From contig NZ_CALUWO010000001.1 of the NCBI RefSeq assembly GCF_944324505.1, positions 434,001 to 498,000 of the forward strand: a stretch of DNA of 64,000 nt. The letters are read 5' to 3'. Positions 34,750 through 42,013 of the stretch are shown here, piece by piece (the stretch's first letter is position 1; each line of letters starts with the position of its first letter). The notes beneath the pieces are model-generated. The model was not told where the DNA came from and searched no databases. It was given only the letters and a program-made list of their open reading frames with translations. Both the position numbers and the translations under genes were made by a program. The stretch comes from an uncultured Desulfovibrio sp. (lineage in GTDB: Bacteria > Desulfobacterota > Desulfovibrionia > Desulfovibrionales > Desulfovibrionaceae).

Positions 34750-35025
34750 CCCTGCCGCGCCTGCCGCATGGGTCGTGACGACAGCCGCCGGACGCTTCCG
34801 GGTGAAGGCTGCCTGCCGCAGACGGCCCTGCCTGCGGCTGCCTTGGCGGCCCTTCTGCCGCCCTTTTCCTGCCACTTTTCCTCCCGCTTATCCTTCGAAA
34901 AGCCGCGCTGTACGGACCGCCAGAACGGCCTTTCCCGGGGCGTTTCTGGCCGTCCTGCGGGGCCATTTGGGCCGTTCCTCGCGCAGGTCTGCGCATAACA
35001 TACTGTTTTAAAAAACAATTTTCCC
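34750..35025. other. Intergenic region without a recognised gene
   Basis: No credible coding sequence. One imperfect inverted repeat is visible: GACCGCCAGAACG (34917-34929) against GTTTCTGGCCGTC around 34943-34956. Bases 34996-35020 are AT-rich and lead into the promoter at 35026. Confidence 0.4.
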
Positions 35026-35055
35026 TTGACAGCCCCCAATGGAATAGGGCATAGT
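35026..35055 (+). promoter_or_regulatory. Promoter of the RlpA-like gene
   Basis: Perfect -35 TTGACA (35026-35031) and -10 CATAGT (35050-35055) at an 18-base spacing. Transcription should begin near 35062, leaving a 145-base leader. Confidence 0.7.
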
Positions 35056-35058
35056 CTT

Positions 35059-35189
35059 GGGTACTTGAGGAGGAGATATACCCGTAAAGGCAAACCCCGG
35101 TCATCTGTCCCCGACGAGGACCGGAGTGGGTCGCCCGTGGGCGACCTGTGCCATTTCGTCCTTGGACGAAAGACACACCTGTTGTACCC
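35059..35189 (+). promoter_or_regulatory. Highly structured 5' leader of the RlpA-like gene, candidate cis-acting RNA
   Basis: Three consecutive hairpins are evident: CCGGTC (35097-35102)/GACCGG (35119-35124), GGTCGCCC (35129-35136)/GGGCGACC (35139-35146), and TTTCGTCC (35154-35161)/GGACGAAA (35164-35171). The last is flanked by TGTG and CACA that can extend it. GGGTAC (35059-35064) can pair with GTACCC (35184-35189), closing the whole element just before the ribosome-binding site AAGGAG. It is not recognised as a known riboswitch class. If transcription starts at ~35062 only four bases of the closing helix remain. Confidence 0.5.
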
Positions 35190-35205
35190 CAGCCAAGGAG
35201 TCCCC

Positions 35206-35889
35206 ATGAAGTTTGTTTACAGGCTTGCCATGTGGGCGACCGTCACGGCCTGTCTGGCCCTTGTCGCTCCCATGGTTCCCACCACGGCCGCCGCTGACAG
35301 CAAAGCCGGCCACACCACTCACCAGAACGCCTCTTCCCCTGCCGCACATTCTTCCACAGCGGCCCCCGCCTCCCCTTCCACCTCCGCGGATACCCGCGAC
35401 ATCTGGCTCAAGCGCGCCCAGAGTTCCGAATTTATCCTGGGGAAGGCCTCCTACTACAGCACGGATCTGCATAATGGCCCCACGGCCAGCGGTGTGGGCT
35501 ATGACATGTATACCTTCACGGCCGCGCACCGCACCCTGCCCATTGGCACGGTGGTCCGCGTCACCGATCAGCAGAACGGCAAAAGCGTCATGGTGTGTGT
35601 GACGGACCGCGGCCCCTTCATTCGCGGGCGCATCATTGACCTTTCCTATGCGGCGGCAGATCAGATAGACATGCGCCGCCGTGGCGTGGGCAAGGTCAGC
35701 CTGGAAGTGGTCAGCGATGCCCAGGGACGGCCCCTGGCCGATGATCTGGCCTATTTTGTGCGCTTCCGGGGCATGGAAACCTCGGAAATGGTCGGCCCCT
35801 TCCGGGCCTTTGCCGATGCCGCCGCCATGCATGAAGCCATGCGCCAGGCCCATCCCGACGCGGAAGTCATTCTGGAAAAAGCCCAGTAA
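35206..35889 (+). CDS. RlpA-like double-psi beta-barrel protein, exported
   Basis: A 227-residue protein with a signal peptide (residues 1-~29), a Ser/Ala/Pro/His-rich linker to about residue 65, and an RlpA double-psi beta-barrel. Motifs: GKASYYSTDLHNGPTASG, FTAAHRTLPIGTVVRV, and TDRGPFIRGRIIDLS with the conserved Asp residues of the lytic transglycosylase site. The last ~45 residues may be a degenerate SPOR-like domain. RlpA enzymes cut denuded septal glycans in the periplasm. No lipobox, unlike E. coli RlpA. Preceded by the structured leader. Confidence 0.85.
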   Translation: MKFVYRLAMWATVTACLALVAPMVPTTAAADSKAGHTTHQNASSPAAHSSTAAPASPSTSADTRDIWLKRAQSSEFILGKASYYSTDLHNGPTASGVGYDMYTFTAAHRTLPIGTVVRVTDQQNGKSVMVCVTDRGPFIRGRIIDLSYAAADQIDMRRRGVGKVSLEVVSDAQGRPLADDLAYFVRFRGMETSEMVGPFRAFADAAAMHEAMRQAHPDAEVILEKAQ

Positions 35890-35914
35890 GCCCTTTTCTG
35901 CTGTGCAGAAATAT

Positions 35915-35945
35915 GGCCGCAGTGCTTGTGCTGCGGCCTTTTTTT
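35915..35945 (+). terminator. Terminator after the RlpA-like gene
   Basis: GGCCGCAG (35915-35922) pairs with CTGCGGCC (35931-35938), followed by TTTTTTT. Confidence 0.85.
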
Positions 35946-36068
35946 GTCTGCTCCGGCTTGCGTCACTTCCGGTTTTGCGGCACAGTGCCGCCACCCGGTA
36001 GCCGCGCCCTGTCTGCCCCATACCGCTGTTTTCGCGCCTGCTGCCACGTCCTGTCATGGAGGAACGTC

Positions 36069-36953
36069 ATGGGCCTGTTTTTCGGCCTGCTGTCATCGGC
36101 CACCTTTGGCCTCATTCCCTTCTTTACGCTGCCGCTCATTCAGGGGGGCATGGCCGCCGAATGCGCGCTTTTCTACCGCTTTCTCATCGCTGCCATGGCG
36201 CTGGGGGCCTGGCTGCTCTGGCGGGGCGACGCCATTCTGGCCCCCCTGCGCAGCCTGCTGTGCCTCTTTGGCGCCAGCCTGCTCTACCTGCTGGCCGCCC
36301 TGCTCTTCTTCTGGTCCTTCCGCTACATTCCCAGCGGCACGGCAGCCACCATACAGTTTCTCTATCCGGTGCAGGTCATGTGCATCATGGTCATCTTTTT
36401 CCACGAGCGCTTTTCCTGGCTCACGGCCTCGGCCATTGCCCTGGCGGTGCTGGGCGTCTACCTGCTCAGCGGCCATCACAGTGGCACGGGAAGTCTCAGC
36501 CTGCTGGGCCTGGGGCTGGCCCTGCTGTCCAGCCTGTGCAATGCGGTCTATATCGTCAGCCTGCACACCTTCCATCATCCCCGGCTCACGGGCCTTTCCG
36601 TCACCTTCTGGGTGCTGGCCTTCGGCGCGCTCATTGCCCTGATCTATGCCCTGATCTGCGGCAGCCTGCGTCCCCTGGCCAGCCTGGAAGAAGCGGGAAA
36701 CGCCCTTGGCCTGGCCCTCATCACCGGCCTGATCAGCAATCTGACCCTGGTGCTGGCCGTGCAGCGCATCGGCTCCACCCTCACGTCCATCCTGGGCGTC
36801 ATGGAACCACTGACCGCCGTCAGTGTGGGCATCGTCATCTTTCAGGAACCCTGCACACCCGCCGTGCTCGCCGGCGTGGGCATCATCTGCGCCGCTGTGC
36901 TGCTGGTCATGACCGGTCCGCAGCTGCTGAGCCGGCTGCGGCACAAAAACTGA
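36069..36953 (+). CDS. EamA/DMT-family transporter
   Basis: A 294-residue integral membrane protein with about ten hydrophobic helices in two similar halves, the drug/metabolite transporter layout. The start at 36069 follows GGAGGAACGTC; the frame upstream does not encode a membrane segment. Typical pieces are the N-terminal GLLSSATFGLIPFFTLPLI, FWSFRYIPSGTAATIQFLYPV at the end of the first half, and VLAVQRIGSTLTSILGVMEPLTAV in the second. Substrate unknown; family members move amino acids, nucleosides or other small metabolites. Confidence 0.85.
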   Translation: MGLFFGLLSSATFGLIPFFTLPLIQGGMAAECALFYRFLIAAMALGAWLLWRGDAILAPLRSLLCLFGASLLYLLAALLFFWSFRYIPSGTAATIQFLYPVQVMCIMVIFFHERFSWLTASAIALAVLGVYLLSGHHSGTGSLSLLGLGLALLSSLCNAVYIVSLHTFHHPRLTGLSVTFWVLAFGALIALIYALICGSLRPLASLEEAGNALGLALITGLISNLTLVLAVQRIGSTLTSILGVMEPLTAVSVGIVIFQEPCTPAVLAGVGIICAAVLLVMTGPQLLSRLRHKN

Positions 36954-36957
36954 CAAA

Positions 36958-36995
36958 ACGGCGGGGGACGTTCCGCAGAACATATCCCCCGCCGT
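36958..36995. terminator. Bidirectional terminator between the EamA and GNAT genes
   Basis: ACGGCGGGGG (36958-36967) pairs with CCCCCGCCGT (36986-36995), between two converging genes. Confidence 0.75.
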
Positions 36996-37016
36996 GTCTT
37001 GCTTCTGCCGACGCCT

Positions 37017-37502
37017 TCAGGAGGGCGCGTCCCAGCGCAGATGCAGCAGCGGATAGGGCCGTCCGTCCCCGTCCAGCGGCGAACGCCCGTACACCCGGAA
37101 GCTACAGCGGGCATAAAAGGCCCGCGCCCCCAGGTTCTGTTCGTTCACATCCAGAAAGACGTACTGCCGCCCTGCACAGGCATGGGCCAGCAGCGCGCGT
37201 CCCACGCCCCGGCCAAAGGCTTCCGGCGCCACAAAGAGCATTTCCACGCGCAGCACCCCGCCCTGCGCCCAGCCGCCCCAGAAACCGTGCGCCTTGCCGT
37301 CCTCTTCCAGCAGCCAGAGCTGGTGCATGGCCGGCAGATAGCGGCGCGGCATGGCCGCCGCCATGGCCTCCAGGTCTTCCCGCGCCAAAAAAGGATGCGT
37401 GGCCTCCACACTGCGCCGCCACAGCGCCGCCAGCGCAGACCAGTCGCCCGATGTGGCCGGACGAATGCGTCGCCCCAATGATCCGTGCTGCCCTTCCCGC
37501 AT
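37017..37502 (-). CDS. GNAT acetyltransferase, YjaB-like
   Basis: A 161-residue protein starting at the ATG at 37500-37502 (GGGAG upstream on the minus strand). GNAT signs: RPATSGDWSALAALWRRSVEATHPFL, VEMLFVAPEAFGRGVGRALLAHA with the acetyl-CoA loop (GRGVGRALL), and DVNEQNLGARAFYARCSFRVYGRS. The pattern matches YjaB-type small-molecule acetyltransferases; the substrate is unknown. The longer in-frame extension upstream is Pro/Arg/Gly-rich noise and is not included. Confidence 0.8.
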   Translation of the reverse strand: MREGQHGSLGRRIRPATSGDWSALAALWRRSVEATHPFLAREDLEAMAAAMPRRYLPAMHQLWLLEEDGKAHGFWGGWAQGGVLRVEMLFVAPEAFGRGVGRALLAHACAGRQYVFLDVNEQNLGARAFYARCSFRVYGRSPLDGDGRPYPLLHLRWDAPS

Positions 37503-37843
37503 GAACCGTTCTCCCGCAAACCGCCAGGCCCGGCCCCCGGCGCTGTACCACGGCATCGTCACGACACAGGGTTTGCCAGATGGGCACACACCGCGCCCAC
37601 CCGCCAGAAAAGGCCGGCAGCCGTCTTCCCAGGCTGCCGGACGCCGGCAAAGACGGAACACGCTGCCGGCATTGAGGAGCGGAACAGGCCATCCCCCCGC
37701 ACACCTGCGGAAAAACCGGCAACGCCCCGGGAACACCGGCCCCGGCACAGGCCGCCAATGCCCCCGGCCCGGCGCGGCATGGCATGCGCCGCCCCCCAGA
37801 CTGACAGACGCCAGCCGGGCAGACCGCCTGCCTGCGCAGCGGC
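37503..37843. other. Intergenic region with nothing recognisable
   Basis: About 340 bases of very GC-rich sequence between the start of the GNAT gene and the end of tamB. No gene, clear promoter or terminator was seen. Confidence 0.5.
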
Positions 37844-40800
37844 TCAGTAATTGTACTTCCAGCGGACACCGGCAGAGGTATTGTTCTGCTCGGTGCGGAC
37901 CTCGGCCTTGCTGCGCGGCGTCAGCTGCAATTCGATGACCACGGCGGTGCTGTCCGACTTCAGGCCCTGTTCCACGCCCAGATACAGGCGCTCGCCAATA
38001 TACTTGCCAGCCTGCAGGGAGCTTTCGTCATCCCCCTGATCATCGGAAAAGCCCCGGTGCGACGATCCCACGCGCAGCACATCCACCCCCAGCGCCTTGC
38101 GCGCCACATCCAGCACGCTCAGGCTGTCTCCGCCAAAGCCGGCCAGTTCGGCCACGGCTGCGGCCAGGCGCAGATTTTCGAAGCGGCCCAGCTCGTTGGA
38201 GCTGCGGCCGAACATGATCCGGGAAATGATTTCTTCCTGGGGCAGGGACGGCGTGCTGGACAGGCTGAGCTTGAGATGTTGCACCGAGCCGCCCAGGCGC
38301 ACGTCCGCCGTAAGATCGGGCGTTTCATGGCGCAGCACCACGTCCAGCAGGGGATTGGACGGCGCTCCGCCGGCAAAGCGCACCACGCCGCGGTGCAGCA
38401 GGAACTGCGCCCCCAGCAGGCTGAACTGCCCTTCCACGGCTTCCACGCTGCCCAGCACCTGCGGATCATTCAGCGGCCCGGTAATACGCACATCGGCCTG
38501 CCAGCGGCTTTGCAGCCCCCGCCCGCGTACCACAAAACGGCCGGGCGTGCGCACCCGCACGTCAAGGGAGCCGCGCGGCACCTTCCGGTGCATATTGGCT
38601 GCCTGTGCCGTGCCCGTGTCAATGGGCAGGGTGGGGATACTGCTGCCGGTGGAAAGGCGGTCGATGCGTAATTCTCCCGTATTGATGACAATATCGGCCC
38701 GGATATCCGGCCCCAGGAGCGCGCCGGACATACCGAACGTTCCCGACAGGTCCACCATGAGGTCCCGGCGGCGCAGGGGACGCAGATCGGCCAGCTGGCC
38801 TTCAAGACGCACCTGCCGTCCGCGATCCCGCAGTTCACCGTTCAGCTGTGCCCGCCCCTTGTGGCCGTCGGTAAAGGAGCCGCGCACGCGGACATTGCCC
38901 AGCGCATCCAGGCCGGAATGCAGCGCAGTCTTGTCCAGCTCCACCGCCAGGTTTATGTCCTGCAACAGCACGCCCAGGGCCACATCCTCAAAGCGCCCCT
39001 GCTGCAAACGCACGGCACCGGCCACCACCGGGGCCTGTACCGTGCCCGAGGCATCCAGCCGGACATCCAGCTGGCCGTGCAGGCGGCGGTCCGCCATGGG
39101 CACAAGCTGCCAGAGCGGCCCCACGCGGCCCAGCCAGCGCAGCCGGCCTTCCAGCGCGGCCTGCGGCGGCAGCGACGGCACCCCCGACGCCGAAAAGGCC
39201 AGCGGCAGGCGCAGGCGGGCCTCCACCTGGTCCGCCCCCAGTGCCCGGCGGCTTGCCTCCGGCACATCCAGGGAAAGCTGAAGGCGGCTGTAGTCCCCGC
39301 CGGGCCGCAGGCTGCCCTGGCAGCGCAGGTCCAGAGGCGGCAGCGCCGCTCCCGGCACGCTCAGTCCGTCCACCGTCAGCGAGAACTGCCCCTGCGGACG
39401 GGCGGGCTGCCCGTCCAGCCGGGCATCCAGTCCCACACTGCCGGCAGGCAGCGCTGGCAACACCTTCTGCCAGGCTTGCAGGGATGTCTTTTCCAGCGCC
39501 AGGCGTGCGCGCACCTTGTCCGGCCCCAGGCTCCCTTCCAGCCGCAGCCGGCCGGCCGGGGCAATGTGCAGGTCCACATTGTGACAGCTCCAGCCATCGG
39601 CACCATATTCCAGCCGGGCCTCGCCCGCCAGGCGCAGGCCAATGCCCTGTCCGGGCAGCGAAAATTGCAGACGTTCCAGCCGCAGCCGGCCCGGCTCCCA
39701 GCGCAGGCGGCTGTCCAGCCTCATGTCTCCCGCCACGGTCGCGGATACGGAAAGCGGCCCGCACAAGGCGCCCGTGCCCTGCACGCGGCCCCGGGCAAAA
39801 TGCTGCCCGGGCACATCCAGGCCCGCCACGCGGGCATCCGCCTCCAGACGCAGCGCCCCCGCGGTCTCCAGGTCGGCATCCACGCTCAGCCCGGTCCAGC
39901 TCAGGGCCGTGCCGCCGGCCCAGCGCAGGGCCCCCCGCGGCGCATCCAGGCGCACATGCCAGTGCGGCGCCTCCGCAGGCGCCGGACGGCTGGCCCGCAC
40001 TTCCAGACGGGTCACGGCGCCCTCGGCCCGCACATCCGGCAGCACAAGACTCAGCGGACGGGACAGGGCCTGCCAGTCCCTGATTTCTCCGAACAGCGCC
40101 CCGCGCATGTAGGGCAGGCTCTCCAGCACGGCCCGCAGGTGGCGCAGCAGCGGGTCTTCCCCGGGCGCCGGACGGCGTTCTGCCGGGCCTGCCATATCCG
40201 GCACAGGGGCCTCAGCCGCCGCCGTTTCTTCGACGCCGGCAGCATCCTCAGCGCCCCGCCGGAAGGCCAGCAGCCACTGTCCGTCCAGACGGGCACCGGC
40301 GGCCCGCAACTGCACATCGTCCACGGCCAGAAAACCGGCAAAGGGCTGCTGCTCGCCTTCGCCCAGACGCCCCTGCGGGCTGCCCACACCGGCCAGCAGG
40401 CGAAAACGGGCCTCCAGCGGCGTGCCCCTGCATTCCACAGAAGCCTGCACAGCCGCATGGGCCGGCAGCCCCTCCAGCCCCTGCCGCCAGCGCAGGGGAT
40501 AGCTTTCCAGCGCCACCGCAATGCGGGAAAGATCAGAACGCGGCGCCATGCTCCCGGCCTTGGCATCTGCCCCGCCGGCACCGGTCGAGGTACCGGTCGC
40601 GGCAACCGGGGCAGCGCCTGCGGCCTCCGGCGCCGGCATGGCCGCCTCAGCAAAGCGCAGGCCGGGGCTGTCTGCCCGCAGGGACAGACGCGGCGCATAC
40701 AGCGGCCCGTCCACCAGCAGCCAGGCCCGTGTGGGACCGGCAAAAAGATTTCCCCAGGACAGGGACAGCCTGTCCGGCAGCCTTTGGCCCTGTTCACTGG

Positions 40801-42013
40801 CCCCTTCGGCGGCCGCCGCATCGGCTCCCTCGGCGGTCCCCGCATCAACAGGAGCCGCCGCCCCTGCCGGCCGTTCTGCCGGGCTGGCAGGCTGTTCCGG
40901 CCGGGCCGGCTCCTCCAGCGCTGCCACCACATCCGGCGCGGGCAGCGGCCGGACGCCGGCATCCAGCTCCAGCCGGATGCGGGCCGCATTCCACTGCTCC
41001 ACCCTGTCAGGCAGGTCCAGCGCCAGGCTCAGGGCAGCGTTCGTCATGCCGGCCTGTACCTGCAAGCGCTCCAGCCGCAGCTGCCAGCTGTCCGTGGTGT
41101 GCCGGGCCTGCAAACGCAGCGTCACCTCGCCCTGCCCCAGGCAGGAAACCGGCAGCAGCGCCGCCAGCAGCGTGGGCGCGTCCACCCCCGCTGCCGCCGT
41201 CTCCGCGGCAAGGGGCGGCCGGCTTTCCCGCAGCAGGGCACGCCGCACAGCCTCCCGCGGCCAGCTGACCGCCAGCTGCACGGCCATATCCACCTGCGCT
41301 TCGGCCCCCAGGGCCGCCAGAAGCGTTCCCTCCAGGGTCAGCCGCGGCATCTGGTGCACATCCACCTGGGGCACGCCCTCTGCCGACGGCGGCTCCACAC
41401 ACAGCCACATGGCCGGCAGGGCCACCTCCCGCAGCTCCAGTCCGCGCAGCTCCACCGGCGGCAGCGGCAGAGAGGCCAGCACGTCCAGCACACGGGCCAT
41501 ACCGGCGCAGACGGCATCGGCCACGGCGCCGGCACTGTGCGCCACCTCCGGCGGTGCCGCCTCCGGTTCGGGCAGCAGGGGCAGACGGTACAGGCCCCCC
41601 CCGTGCAGACGCAGGGCATCCACCCGCAGGGCAGGCCGGCTCAGGGACAGGCCCCAGCGCAGCTCCAGGTCCGGTACTTCCAGCCAGAGGCCCCGGCTGT
41701 CCCGCCCCGTCAGGCCCACACGCGGCGCAAAGGGCAGACCGTCCAGGGCCGTCACTTCCAGCGACAGGCCCAGAGGCGTCAGGCTGTCGGCCAGCACCTC
41801 GTTGAGGGTATGCCGCAGCCAGCGCTGCCCGCTGCCGCTGCACAACCAGCCCAGACTGCCGCCCAGCAGCAGGACCAGCACAAGCAGCAGCAGTCCCAGC
41901 CAGCGCAGCGGACGGCGCCACCGCTTCCGCGGACGGGGCGGTGCAGGGGGGGCTGCCTGTGCCGGGGAAGCGGCCTCGGGCAGGGGCGATATGTCCCGGG
42001 AAGGTTCGGCCAT
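37844..42013 (-). CDS. tamB: Translocation and assembly module protein TamB
   Basis: A 1389-residue inner-membrane-anchored periplasmic protein. One N-terminal helix (residues ~40-60, LGLLLLVLVLLLGGSLGWL) is followed by a very long beta-rich AsmA/TamB-type region (large repeating beta-strand patterns) and the C-terminal DUF490 domain with FGMSGALLGPDIRADIVINTGELRI, GSVEAVEGQFSLLGAQFLLHRGVVRF and a final YNY. It spans the periplasm and works with TamA in placing outer-membrane proteins or moving lipids. The ATG at 42011-42013 overlaps the tamA stop (TGATG). A middle section with many Ala/Glu/Pro residues (about 390-420, 480-500) looks like inserted linkers. Confidence 0.93.
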   Translation of the reverse strand: MAEPSRDISPLPEAASPAQAAPPAPPRPRKRWRRPLRWLGLLLLVLVLLLGGSLGWLCSGSGQRWLRHTLNEVLADSLTPLGLSLEVTALDGLPFAPRVGLTGRDSRGLWLEVPDLELRWGLSLSRPALRVDALRLHGGGLYRLPLLPEPEAAPPEVAHSAGAVADAVCAGMARVLDVLASLPLPPVELRGLELREVALPAMWLCVEPPSAEGVPQVDVHQMPRLTLEGTLLAALGAEAQVDMAVQLAVSWPREAVRRALLRESRPPLAAETAAAGVDAPTLLAALLPVSCLGQGEVTLRLQARHTTDSWQLRLERLQVQAGMTNAALSLALDLPDRVEQWNAARIRLELDAGVRPLPAPDVVAALEEPARPEQPASPAERPAGAAAPVDAGTAEGADAAAAEGASEQGQRLPDRLSLSWGNLFAGPTRAWLLVDGPLYAPRLSLRADSPGLRFAEAAMPAPEAAGAAPVAATGTSTGAGGADAKAGSMAPRSDLSRIAVALESYPLRWRQGLEGLPAHAAVQASVECRGTPLEARFRLLAGVGSPQGRLGEGEQQPFAGFLAVDDVQLRAAGARLDGQWLLAFRRGAEDAAGVEETAAAEAPVPDMAGPAERRPAPGEDPLLRHLRAVLESLPYMRGALFGEIRDWQALSRPLSLVLPDVRAEGAVTRLEVRASRPAPAEAPHWHVRLDAPRGALRWAGGTALSWTGLSVDADLETAGALRLEADARVAGLDVPGQHFARGRVQGTGALCGPLSVSATVAGDMRLDSRLRWEPGRLRLERLQFSLPGQGIGLRLAGEARLEYGADGWSCHNVDLHIAPAGRLRLEGSLGPDKVRARLALEKTSLQAWQKVLPALPAGSVGLDARLDGQPARPQGQFSLTVDGLSVPGAALPPLDLRCQGSLRPGGDYSRLQLSLDVPEASRRALGADQVEARLRLPLAFSASGVPSLPPQAALEGRLRWLGRVGPLWQLVPMADRRLHGQLDVRLDASGTVQAPVVAGAVRLQQGRFEDVALGVLLQDINLAVELDKTALHSGLDALGNVRVRGSFTDGHKGRAQLNGELRDRGRQVRLEGQLADLRPLRRRDLMVDLSGTFGMSGALLGPDIRADIVINTGELRIDRLSTGSSIPTLPIDTGTAQAANMHRKVPRGSLDVRVRTPGRFVVRGRGLQSRWQADVRITGPLNDPQVLGSVEAVEGQFSLLGAQFLLHRGVVRFAGGAPSNPLLDVVLRHETPDLTADVRLGGSVQHLKLSLSSTPSLPQEEIISRIMFGRSSNELGRFENLRLAAAVAELAGFGGDSLSVLDVARKALGVDVLRVGSSHRGFSDDQGDDESSLQAGKYIGERLYLGVEQGLKSDSTAVVIELQLTPRSKAEVRTEQNNTSAGVRWKYNY

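Noticed and set aside
35085..35110. GGCAAACC resembling part of the c-di-GMP-I riboswitch
   Set aside because: The rest of that class (the GAAA tetraloop partner and the conserved GACGCAAAGCC stretch) is missing, so the resemblance is probably chance.
31662..35207. 1181-codon antisense frame opposite purL
   Set aside because: Shadow of a GC-rich gene; no recognisable domain and it runs through a terminator and promoter.
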